Source of the DNA: Cyclobacteriaceae bacterium
GTDB taxonomy: Bacteria; Bacteroidota; Bacteroidia; Cytophagales; Cyclobacteriaceae
Assembly (NCBI GenBank): GCA_019638285.1
Contig: JAHBUB010000005.1
Location: forward strand, 84,120 to 148,119
DNA: 64,000 nt
Reading direction: 5' to 3'
Positions 56,492-64,000 of this stretch are shown here, in pieces. A program made the translations under genes and the position numbers. The stretch's first letter is position 1; each line of letters starts with the position of its first letter. Below the pieces are notes generated by a model that saw only the letters and a program-made list of their open reading frames with translations, did no database searches and was not told the origin of the DNA.

Positions 56492-57589
56492 ATGCTAGGA
56501 TATAGATTTTCAAAATATATACCACCCCCAGATAACGAAAAAAGCGACTTTGACAGGCTGCTCAAAATTTTCATGCAGTTGGTCTTAATTACTTCAGGCA
56601 ATGTAAGTGAGGCGCTGCAGTGGCTCACAGAGGTAGATCGTCAATATAAACTCACCAACGATCAATATGGTATGGGCGATTTTATTGAAGACTTAAAGAA
56701 AAATGGAATTATAAGTGAGGAAGGGCCAAAAGGCGAGTTCAAATTAAAAGCCAAAGGGGAACAAGACCTTAGAAAATCTGCACTGGAGGAAATCTTTGGA
56801 AAACTTAAAAAGTCGAAAGGGGGAGAGCATAAGACCCATCACAGTGGTCAGGGAGAGGAGGCTACCACCGATAGGCGAGAGTATGAGTTTGGCGATACAC
56901 TTGAACAAATCTCCGTCACCGACTCCTTAAAAAATGCGCAAATCAATCACGGTCTGGATAATTTTCAGATGACTGAAAACGATCTTGAGGTAATGGAAAG
57001 TGAATTCAAAACACAGACCTCTACTGTTCTGATGATTGATATTTCCCATTCCATGATCCTCTATGGTGAAGATCGGATTACCCCCGCCAAAAAGGTAGCC
57101 ATGGCGCTGGCTGAATTAATCACCAAAAAATACCCAAAAGACACACTAGATATTTTAGTTTTTGGAAATGATGCATGGCGGATAGAAATCAAAGACCTGC
57201 CTTACCTGAAGGTTGGCCCCTATCATACCAATACCGTAGCCGGACTAGAGCTCGCTATGGATATTCTTCGAAGAAGGAAAAATAGCAACAAGCAGATTTT
57301 CATGATTACCGATGGCAAGCCTACTTGTATAAAACAAGGAATTAAGTATTATAAAAACAGCTTTGGCCTGGATCCAAAAATTCTAAAGCAAACCCTCAAT
57401 TTAGCTGGTCAACTCCGCAAAATAAAAATACCCGTAACTACGTTCATGATTGCCACAGATCCATATCTAAAGGCGTTTGTTAGGGAATTTACCAAAGCCA
57501 ATAATGGGAATGCCTATTACAGCAACTTGCAAGGATTGGGTAATTTGGTGTTCGAAGATTTCAAAAAAAATAGAAGGAAAAATTTATAA
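56492..57589 (+). CDS. VWA-domain protein, partner of a MoxR-like ATPase
   Basis: A 365-residue cytoplasmic protein. The first 165 residues include a charged helical region; a von Willebrand factor A domain starts near 175 with the metal site DISHSM (D183, S185, S187) and a later TDG (D274). It ends Lys/Arg rich. Next to it is an AAA+ ATPase related to Mg-chelatase subunit I, so the pair resembles the ChlI-ChlD or MoxR-VWA chaperone/metal-insertion modules. No porphyrin genes are nearby, so Mg chelation is unlikely. Substrate unknown. Confidence 0.82.
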   Translation: MLGYRFSKYIPPPDNEKSDFDRLLKIFMQLVLITSGNVSEALQWLTEVDRQYKLTNDQYGMGDFIEDLKKNGIISEEGPKGEFKLKAKGEQDLRKSALEEIFGKLKKSKGGEHKTHHSGQGEEATTDRREYEFGDTLEQISVTDSLKNAQINHGLDNFQMTENDLEVMESEFKTQTSTVLMIDISHSMILYGEDRITPAKKVAMALAELITKKYPKDTLDILVFGNDAWRIEIKDLPYLKVGPYHTNTVAGLELAMDILRRRKNSNKQIFMITDGKPTCIKQGIKYYKNSFGLDPKILKQTLNLAGQLRKIKIPVTTFMIATDPYLKAFVREFTKANNGNAYYSNLQGLGNLVFEDFKKNRRKNL

Positions 57590-57604
57590 GGAAGAACTGA
57601 GCAC

Positions 57605-59125
57605 ATGACAGATAAGAATAAAATAAAGACAATGGGTCAGCTTAAAAAAGCAGGCTATCAACCCAAAAGCATAAAGGAAGAGCTTAGAGATAATCTGATC
57701 CTAAAGTTGCGTCAAAAACAAAATGTATTCGAGGGAATATGGGGATATGAGGAGACTGTTATTCCAGATTTAGAGCGAGCCATTCTGGCAGGACATGATA
57801 TCAATCTATTGGGACTGCGCGGACAGGCCAAGACAAAAATCGCAAGGTTAATGACGCATCTTCTTGATGAATACATTCCAGTCATTGAAGGAGCTGAGTT
57901 AAACGATGACCCATTGCATCCCATCTCACGCTACGGCCGAGACAAGGTAGAACAGCTTGGTGATGATACACCCGTTGCGTGGGTTCATCGCGATGATCGG
58001 TATACAGAGAAATTAGCTACACCCGATGTTTCCATTGCCGACCTTATCGGTGACGTAGATCCTATTAAAGCCGCCTCATTAAAACTCCCCTATTCTGATG
58101 AGCGTGTCATCCATTTCGGATTGATACCTCGCTCCCATAGAGGAATCTTTGTTATCAATGAGCTTCCGGATCTGCAGGCGAGAATACAGGTGGCGCTTTT
58201 CAATATTCTCCAGGAGGGCGACATTCAAATCAGGGGATTCAAATTGAGATTACCACTGGAAATACAATTCGTTTTCACTGCCAACCCTGAAGACTATACC
58301 AATCGCGGAAGCATTGTAACACCGCTAAAGGATAGGATCGATAGTCAGATTATTACACATTATCCAAAATCAATAGAGATTGGGAAGAAAATCACGCAAC
58401 AAGAGGCACAGATAAAGGAAGCACAAAGAAAAATTGTTTCAGCTTCAGAAATTGTGAAAGACTTAGTGGAACAAATAGCCATAGAAGCACGCAAGAGCGA
58501 GTTCGTAGATGCCAAAAGTGGTGTGTCTGCCCGTCTCACTATTTCTGCTTTTGAAAACCTTGTAGCTGCTGCCGAACGAAGGAGCATTATTAATAATGAG
58601 AACAATACCCACATAAGACTTACAGATTTTATTGGAGTAGTCCCTTCTATTACCGGTAAAGTTGAGTTGGTCTATGAGGGAGAACAGGAGGGTCCGGGGA
58701 TTGTAGCTCAAAACCTTATAGGCAAAGCCATTCGATCTCAGTTCATCAAATATTTTCCTGATCCTGACAAATTCAGAAAACAAAAAGAAAAAAGCCCGTA
58801 CAAAAAAATAACACAATGGTTTGGTGATGGCAATACCATTGATCTATTGCATGACATGCCTGAAGCAGAATATAAAAAATTGCTGGATAGCGTCCCCGGA
58901 CTGAAAGAGCTTGTAGATGAACATCATGGTGGGGAGGATAAAACCACGAAGCTACTAATGATGGAGTTTGCCTTGCATGGTCTGGCCGAATACAGTCAAA
59001 TCAGTAAGAATAATCTTGTTAAAGGACTTCAGTTTAAAGATTTGCTTAGCGGGATGTTTAGCATTCCTACAGAAGAGGAAAATGAAGACGAGGACGATGG
59101 TACGCTGGGCGGAATGATGAATTAG
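57605..59125 (+). CDS. MoxR/Mg-chelatase-like AAA+ ATPase
   Basis: A 506-residue ATPase, 15 bases after the VWA gene. Walker A is GLRGQAKT (70-77), with Ala where the motif usually has Gly before the Lys. Walker B reads FVINELPD with Asn (N185) in place of the usual Asp, and E186 present. Sensor 1 is FTANPEDYTNRG and the arginine-rich TPLKDRIDSQI region follows. The C-terminal 150 residues are helical and end acidic (EEENEDEDDG). It probably remodels a target with the VWA partner. These substitutions look family-wide rather than a loss, but this could not be checked. Confidence 0.85.
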   Translation: MTDKNKIKTMGQLKKAGYQPKSIKEELRDNLILKLRQKQNVFEGIWGYEETVIPDLERAILAGHDINLLGLRGQAKTKIARLMTHLLDEYIPVIEGAELNDDPLHPISRYGRDKVEQLGDDTPVAWVHRDDRYTEKLATPDVSIADLIGDVDPIKAASLKLPYSDERVIHFGLIPRSHRGIFVINELPDLQARIQVALFNILQEGDIQIRGFKLRLPLEIQFVFTANPEDYTNRGSIVTPLKDRIDSQIITHYPKSIEIGKKITQQEAQIKEAQRKIVSASEIVKDLVEQIAIEARKSEFVDAKSGVSARLTISAFENLVAAAERRSIINNENNTHIRLTDFIGVVPSITGKVELVYEGEQEGPGIVAQNLIGKAIRSQFIKYFPDPDKFRKQKEKSPYKKITQWFGDGNTIDLLHDMPEAEYKKLLDSVPGLKELVDEHHGGEDKTTKLLMMEFALHGLAEYSQISKNNLVKGLQFKDLLSGMFSIPTEEENEDEDDGTLGGMMN

Positions 59126-59214
59126 TTTTAGGACAATTCGGCTCTAAAAGATTAATAAAAACGGATTGCATTATTCCAATAGCTTTTGTTAGCTTTATTT
59201 AACGAAAGAAGCAT

Positions 59215-59287
59215 TGCGAAGACACGTTTCACACTTACAGGGCAGTTCATAAAACCATTGTAAGAGGCGTGTCTTCGCATTTTTTTT
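59215..59287 (+). terminator. Large terminator hairpin just upstream of phoH
   Basis: A 12-base perfect stem TGCGAAGACACG / CGTGTCTTCGCA (59215-59226 with 59268-59279) contains an inner six-base stem CTTACA/TGTAAG (59234-59239 with 59259-59264) and is followed by eight T. It lies 90 bases after the AAA+ gene and its T run ends 26 bases before the phoH ATG. Confidence 0.85.
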
Positions 59288-59312
59288 GACTGGACTAAAC
59301 GTTTTTTTGAGT

Positions 59313-60656
59313 ATGGCAAAAAGCAAGAAAGAGAATAAAATCTTTGTACTCGACACTTCAGTTATCATCTACGAACACAACAGCATCCTCAATTTTGACG
59401 AACACGACATTGGCATTCCTATCACGGTGCTGGAAGAACTGGATAACTTTAAAAAAGGAAACGATACAAAGAATTTTGAAGCCCGGGAATTCATTCGGCT
59501 AATCGATAAATTAGCCAAGGACCATATGTTGCACCAGTGGAATCCACTCAATGGAAGAGGCAAAGGTCACTTCAAAGTACTCATGGGCACCGAAAGTAAT
59601 GGCACTTTGGATGCAAACAAGGTTTTCAATGAGGACAAAGCAGATCATCGCATACTTAACGCTGCTCTGCATCTTCAAAAGGTAGAAAAAGAAAAAAAGG
59701 TAATTCTAGTCTCAAAGGATATAAATCTGAGACTCAAAGCCAAAGCATTGGGCCTCCAAGCTGAAGATTATACGACTGGAAAAATTCAGAACATTAGTTC
59801 TTTATACACCGGAAAAACAATTGTTGAAGATGTTGACCCCAATATAATCAACCTACTTTACGACAAGGGTTACTGCCCCCCGGAAGAAATTTTGGGAAGA
59901 CAAACCCCCATGAAAAATCATTACTATATTTTCAAAAGTGGTAAAAAGTCTGTGCTTGCTTTTTATAACTCTGCCAATAGCATGGTAGAGCTGGTGGAAA
60001 AGAGAAATGCATATGGCATCAAACCTAGAAATGCAGAGCAGGCTTTCGCTATTCATGCGGTGCTTAAGCCGGAAGTCAAATTGGTCTCTATTCAGGGGGT
60101 GGCAGGTACTGGAAAAACGCTAATTGCACTTGCTGCTGCGCTCGAACAGAAAAAAGAGTATAAACAAATCTACTTGGCAAGACCCATCGTGCCGTTAAGT
60201 AATAAGGACATCGGTTTTCTTCCCGGAGATATTAAATCAAAAATCAATCCATACATGGAGCCCTTATGGGATAACTTAAAGTTTATCCAAAATCAATACG
60301 GAGAAGGGGATAAAGAATACAGCAAAATCTCTGAGATGATCAATTTTGAAAAACTGGTCATTACGCCATTGGCTTATATCCGAGGTAGGAGTCTCTCCAA
60401 TATTTGCTTTATCGTAGACGAGGCACAAAACCTAACTCCTCATGAGGTGAAGACCATTATCACCCGCGCAGGTGAAAACACAAAAATTATTTTTACGGGT
60501 GATATTTACCAGATTGATACCCCCTATCTGGATTCACAAAGTAATGGATTATCCAATCTGATTGATCGATTAAAGGACCACGAGTTATACGCACACATCA
60601 CCCTTGAAAAAGGAGAGCGATCTGAACTGGCCAATTTGGCCAACGAATTGTTATAG
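59313..60656 (+). CDS. PIN-PhoH fusion ATPase/ribonuclease (PhoH2 type)
   Basis: A 447-residue protein from the ATG at 59313; the frame upstream starts inside the terminator T run and is not used. The N-terminal PIN nuclease domain (about 10-145) has the acidic residues in FVLDTSVIIYEHN, TVLEELDNF and EDKADHRIL and a SKDINLRLKA motif. The C-terminal PhoH ATPase has Walker A GVAGTGKT (262-269) and Walker B FIVDEAQ (D369, E370). PhoH2 proteins are ATP-dependent RNA helicase-nucleases. No antitoxin gene is adjacent, unlike mycobacterial PhoAT-PhoH2. Confidence 0.9.
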   Translation: MAKSKKENKIFVLDTSVIIYEHNSILNFDEHDIGIPITVLEELDNFKKGNDTKNFEAREFIRLIDKLAKDHMLHQWNPLNGRGKGHFKVLMGTESNGTLDANKVFNEDKADHRILNAALHLQKVEKEKKVILVSKDINLRLKAKALGLQAEDYTTGKIQNISSLYTGKTIVEDVDPNIINLLYDKGYCPPEEILGRQTPMKNHYYIFKSGKKSVLAFYNSANSMVELVEKRNAYGIKPRNAEQAFAIHAVLKPEVKLVSIQGVAGTGKTLIALAAALEQKKEYKQIYLARPIVPLSNKDIGFLPGDIKSKINPYMEPLWDNLKFIQNQYGEGDKEYSKISEMINFEKLVITPLAYIRGRSLSNICFIVDEAQNLTPHEVKTIITRAGENTKIIFTGDIYQIDTPYLDSQSNGLSNLIDRLKDHELYAHITLEKGERSELANLANELL

Positions 60657-60709
60657 TTCGGTTGATAGTTATTATGAGACGACTAATACAAGTATTGGGA
60701 AAACAAAAT

Positions 60710-61675
60710 TCAATTAACTCTTAACTGCCAAATACTCACAATTCCATAAATTAATTCTGAATAGAGGCAAAAATCTGGACACTTTATATATTCCGTAATG
60801 GCGAAATGCTGATAAATGATATGCTTTCCATCCGGATGCCAAGAGGGGCTAAACGCCAGAAAACCTAAATTGTCACCTTGTTTGCCTTCGTAGAAATGTC
60901 TGCCTGGAAGCACAAGCCGTACTTTTGTACCGTCTGACTGCATTATATAAATACCCACTCCGTTCCAATAAAGAATTTGATTTCCATCAGGTGAGACTTT
61001 GGGGTTTCGATTATCCTCATTTACTGAAGCATCGAGCCTGGATAATTCCTCATTTGCTATTATATCGTTGATGAGAAATTTGGTCCAAATAGACTGATCA
61101 ATCTTCTTTGAAGATATTATTCTTTTCCCATCCGGGAAAAAATCTGAATAAGGGCCATTAGCAGTAATAAATTTGTTGGAGGAATCATTATCATAAACAA
61201 ATATTCCACCCTGTTCATTTTTGTCATAACTACCATGAAAATAAGACAGTTGATTGTCAGGACCCCACGCAGGAGCAAAATTTTCAGAGATGCTAACCAA
61301 AGGCATAGCTGAAAGGCTATCACCATTTAGTTTTATTTTACTGATTACACCATAAGAGGAATTGAAAGCCACCCACTCACCATCTGGTGAAATATCTGCA
61401 TTATATCCAAATTGAGCAATTACCGTCTCTAATCCTGTATCCAAATTATGAACTACCAATCTTCCTTTGTTGGGAAATTCTGCGTACGCACTTCTAAAAA
61501 CAATCTGCTTTGTATCTGGTGCCATTAATGGTTCTGTAAAACTTTCTACAAAGAGAACCGGCTGCTCTGTCACCTGCCAGATTATTTCACCCTCATCATA
61601 AACGGGATAAGGATCGTCAGAGCAACTATAAAGCCATAAAATGACTATAATAAAAATGATCCACTTACTTCTCAT
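60710..61675 (-). CDS. TolB-repeat (WD40-like) lipoprotein
   Basis: A 321-residue lipoprotein; the signal peptide ends in LWLYSC with Cys 18. The mature chain has TolB-type beta-propeller repeats: APDTKQIVFRS, ISPDGEWVAFNS, AWGPDNQLSYFHG, FFPDGKRIISS, VSPDGNQILYW and WHPDGKHIIYQ, about one per 40 residues. Such proteins bind peptides or sugars at the cell surface or periplasm. Its ATG overlaps the end of the upstream subtilase gene by 11 bases, so it is translationally coupled to that exported protease. Confidence 0.82.
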   Translation of the reverse strand: MRSKWIIFIIVILWLYSCSDDPYPVYDEGEIIWQVTEQPVLFVESFTEPLMAPDTKQIVFRSAYAEFPNKGRLVVHNLDTGLETVIAQFGYNADISPDGEWVAFNSSYGVISKIKLNGDSLSAMPLVSISENFAPAWGPDNQLSYFHGSYDKNEQGGIFVYDNDSSNKFITANGPYSDFFPDGKRIISSKKIDQSIWTKFLINDIIANEELSRLDASVNEDNRNPKVSPDGNQILYWNGVGIYIMQSDGTKVRLVLPGRHFYEGKQGDNLGFLAFSPSWHPDGKHIIYQHFAITEYIKCPDFCLYSELIYGIVSIWQLRVN

Positions 61676-64000
61676 TCTCCTTTTTGTAGATTTTCAGTCG
61701 TTTCGATTGCCCATTTGCGTTGATCATTTTTACAAAATAAAACCCTGGCTTCCATCCATCTGTTTTAAAAACTTCATTTGTTTGCGTATCAACGTCTACT
61801 TGTTTTTCAACCACTATCTTGCCTACATTATCATGTATAGTGATTCCTATGGTTCCTGATTCCACACCACTTATCGTTAACTCATTAGTAAATGGGTTAG
61901 GGTATACAACTGCTTCGAAAGTGGCGGGCGCTGTGCTATACAATAGTTGGCCATTGTCATAATGAACATTTAAGTATCCACTTTTGGTTACCCCGTTGCA
62001 AACCACATCGCAGCGCAAATTAGTATTCACGCTAATGGTGCTGCTGTAGGAGCTGCTGGTGTTGCCGGTATCACTCCAGTATGAGGTGGTAAATGGTCTT
62101 TTGTACCAATGGTAGGAGGTGATAGTACCACCGCAGTTTATGGGTACTGCCGTCCAATTTCCTTGTTGTCCCTGACCAAGTAGATCTGGTCCATTGATAA
62201 TTACGTTAAATTCTGTTCTGCCCAAAAGGGAATAGGCAAAGACCACATTTGACGGTGTCGTGGGGTACCAACCCAAGTAGGTTCCCCACGTTGTCCATAC
62301 CTGGTAAACATAGGTTTGCAAATTTACACTTTGAGCACTCTTTGAAATTACCTCAGTGAATCCCAATTGATAATTTGTAGTTGCATCTGACCATCCTGTG
62401 GACGCCCCCACGCTTCGACCCCAGGCGTAGAATTCATTATTTTGATATAAGGGCGTACCGGGGGCGATACGAACAGCATGTTTTACTACCTGATAAATTC
62501 CGTGCAGCGGTCCACCTCCATTATTAAGAAAAGTCATATAGTATTGTCCGGTAGAGCTGTATATACTTCCGCCTGTCCAGGTTCGTTGAGCCAGGCTCCA
62601 GGGAGCATTCATCATTTCTAAGGCCTTACCTGCGTTAAGCAAACCACTGCCCATTTCTTGATGATACTCATTAACGTAATAATAGTGTTGTGGATTTCTT
62701 TTGGCCGAAGCTTTCATTATCCCCTCCACATCATTCTGGTGAAGGAGAATATTTTTAGATTTAATCAATGCGGCAACCCCTGCAACATGAGGAGTAGCGG
62801 CAGAAGTTTGCCCGAAATGTCCGTAACCCCCAGCCTCTACCCTCGCAGTTGTATAGACCATATCCTCCCAACCTGGAGCTACAATATCTATACCCCCTCC
62901 ATAATTTGAACTAAATAATCTTGCTCCTGTACCATCACTTGCACCAACGGCCATCACCCATTCTTTATCATAATCAGCTGGGTAATGAGGACTTGTTGTA
63001 TTGTCATTGCCTTTAGAGGCAACTATCAATGTTCCAAACTGATTGGCAACTCGAATGGCATCACGGACTACTTCACTATATGATGATATCCCTCCACTAA
63101 TATTTAATATATGACAACCGTATCCATAATAAGGAATAGAAGCTTCAGCGATGGCTGTAGCCATATTTAAATCGGTAATGCTTCCATTGCTTGCTGCTAT
63201 TTTAAACGCATATAATCTAACACCTGGTTTTTTCTTTACTGGAGTTAAAACCGACCCTCCGGCAATGCCGGCAACACCTATGCCGTTATTTCTTACTGCT
63301 CCAATAATCCCCGCAGCTTTCGTGCCATGTCCTCCAAATGTAATCTCATCATCATCAGGGTTGCTACCGGGGTTAATATAATTGTATCCACCAACAATGA
63401 TAGCATCCGGCACTGCATAAGCTCCATTGCCCAAATCTGGATTATCATAATCGATTCCAGAGTCCAAAACCCCAACTCTCACATCAGGTTTCCCTACCAT
63501 AAAATCCCACGCACGTGGGGCATTAATATGGCCATCGGCATACGTCTGAGTATCATATAAACTAGATTGTTGGCTAAAATAAGTATCATTTGGAAAAGTA
63601 TTATCTAATTTGGCTATCCAGTTAGGTTCTGCGTAAACAACACCTTTTATTTTGTTGAGTCTTTTACATAAAGCAGGAATATCGGTCTCATCAGGTAAGC
63701 GCAATACCATGATGCTATTTAAGTCAAGTAACGCCTTAATATTTTTTGTATCACGCAAACTATTCTGAACAGCCTCAGGAAGTGGCCGCATTACTTTACG
63801 CAATTCCAGTATTGTTTCTTTTTGAAATAGCGAATCCAGGGACGTGTTTTGAATATGTTCTCTGGGTTTCGTTGTATACCGGAGGTCACCAAACATAAAG
63901 GTAGAGTCCATCATTCCAATGTCTAAACGAATTATGACTTCACCTGGTACATGGGAAGATGATTGAGAAAATGAAGTAGATAGGCCAACTAATACGAAGA
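61665..64000 (-). CDS. Subtilisin-like protease with T9SS C-terminal sorting domain (5'-truncated)
   Basis: Secreted S8 serine protease; the frame stays open to the window edge, and the last 30 codons before the edge read as the end of a signal peptide (FVLVGLSTSFSQ), so only a few residues are missing. A propeptide-like region precedes the catalytic domain, with Asp in GVLDSGID (near 63,460), His in GGHGTKAAG (near 63,330) and Ser in GQTSAATPH (near 62,800). The C-terminal part has Ig-like strands and a type A T9SS sorting domain (YPNPFTNELTI ... GFYFVKMIN). It should be exported through the outer membrane and surface-bound or released. Confidence 0.92.
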   Translation of the reverse strand, partial: FVLVGLSTSFSQSSSHVPGEVIIRLDIGMMDSTFMFGDLRYTTKPREHIQNTSLDSLFQKETILELRKVMRPLPEAVQNSLRDTKNIKALLDLNSIMVLRLPDETDIPALCKRLNKIKGVVYAEPNWIAKLDNTFPNDTYFSQQSSLYDTQTYADGHINAPRAWDFMVGKPDVRVGVLDSGIDYDNPDLGNGAYAVPDAIIVGGYNYINPGSNPDDDEITFGGHGTKAAGIIGAVRNNGIGVAGIAGGSVLTPVKKKPGVRLYAFKIAASNGSITDLNMATAIAEASIPYYGYGCHILNISGGISSYSEVVRDAIRVANQFGTLIVASKGNDNTTSPHYPADYDKEWVMAVGASDGTGARLFSSNYGGGIDIVAPGWEDMVYTTARVEAGGYGHFGQTSAATPHVAGVAALIKSKNILLHQNDVEGIMKASAKRNPQHYYYVNEYHQEMGSGLLNAGKALEMMNAPWSLAQRTWTGGSIYSSTGQYYMTFLNNGGGPLHGIYQVVKHAVRIAPGTPLYQNNEFYAWGRSVGASTGWSDATTNYQLGFTEVISKSAQSVNLQTYVYQVWTTWGTYLGWYPTTPSNVVFAYSLLGRTEFNVIINGPDLLGQGQQGNWTAVPINCGGTITSYHWYKRPFTTSYWSDTGNTSSSYSSTISVNTNLRCDVVCNGVTKSGYLNVHYDNGQLLYSTAPATFEAVVYPNPFTNELTISGVESGTIGITIHDNVGKIVVEKQVDVDTQTNEVFKTDGWKPGFYFVKMINANGQSKRLKIYKKENEK

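Noticed and set aside
56492-59125. Magnesium or cobalt chelatase
   Set aside because: Only the I- and D-like domain relationship is present; no H subunit or tetrapyrrole genes are nearby.
59313-60656. PhoH2 toxin-antitoxin module
   Set aside because: No small antitoxin gene precedes the PIN-PhoH gene; the upstream space is a terminator hairpin.

Overview
The window looks like chromosomal DNA of a Bacteroidota bacterium, most likely order Cytophagales. The evidence is an AT-rich genome with few Shine-Dalgarno sequences, several matches to the Bacteroidota promoter TTTG-N17-19-TAnnTTTG, a type IX secretion (T9SS) C-terminal sorting domain on a protease, BshA (bacillithiol synthesis), PorT-like outer-membrane barrels, and the gene order rpsD-rpoA-rplQ-carA-eno. 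No tRNA, rRNA, CRISPR array, insertion sequence or phage gene was seen. The window starts inside a DAHP synthase/chorismate mutase gene and ends inside a secreted subtilisin-like protease gene.

Layout. 1-3.4 kb: shikimate genes (DAHP synthase/chorismate mutase, aroB, aroA) with a small YtxH-like gene and an ABM-fold gene on the opposite strand. 3.7-9.8 kb (minus): class A PBP, a metal/cobalamin-type binding protein with no signal peptide, an M42 aminopeptidase and an acyl-CoA carboxylase beta subunit. 10-15.2 kb: a signalling and envelope block with a coiled-coil lipoprotein, a CsbD protein, a CHASE3-PAS histidine kinase, an outer-membrane barrel, a sigma-54 NtrC-type regulator and a single-domain receiver. 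15.7-23.3 kb: Ppx/GppA phosphatase, MuiA-like DUF4139 protein, Ldh-family dehydrogenase, FtsB/DivIC-like protein, two tandem membrane-anchored paralogues, an NTF2-like protein and an orphan lipoprotein. 23.4-26.6 kb: RluA-type pseudouridine synthase, eno, carA.

26.7-41.4 kb (minus) is one continuous S10-spc-alpha ribosomal cluster: rplC-rplD-rplW-rplB-rpsS-rplV-rpsC-rplP-rpmC-rpsQ-rplN-rplX-rplE-rpsN-rpsH-rplF-rplR-rpsE-rpmD-rplO-secY-map-infA-rpmJ-rpsM-rpsK-rpsD-rpoA-rplQ. It starts at rplC: rpsJ and the str genes are not next to it. A consensus promoter precedes rplC. A second consensus promoter, overlapping a terminator-like hairpin, lies between rpsN and rpsH.

41.5-43.6 kb: an iron-type ABC permease and ATPase behind AT-rich palindromes. 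43.6-45.8 kb: a DUF1611 protein and an enolase-superfamily epimerase that match the DgcN-DgcA D-glutamate pathway. 46-47.5 kb: a small secreted lipocalin-like protein and rlmN. 47.6-51.3 kb: two rhomboid proteins and a mutL interrupted by an in-frame stop. 51.5-56.3 kb: a GH3/beta-lactamase-fold fusion, bshA and a fatty acid hydroxylase. 56.5-60.7 kb: a VWA protein with a MoxR/Mg-chelatase-like AAA+ partner, then a PIN-PhoH protein preceded by a large terminator hairpin. 60.7-64 kb: a TolB-repeat lipoprotein overlapping the end of a T9SS-exported subtilase gene.

The most unusual items are the promoter/terminator overlap inside the ribosomal operon, the nonsense codon in mutL, the dgcN-dgcA pair, the GH3 domain that lacks its usual catalytic loop, and the hairpin just upstream of phoH. 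I found no clearly new multi-gene defence or mobile system.
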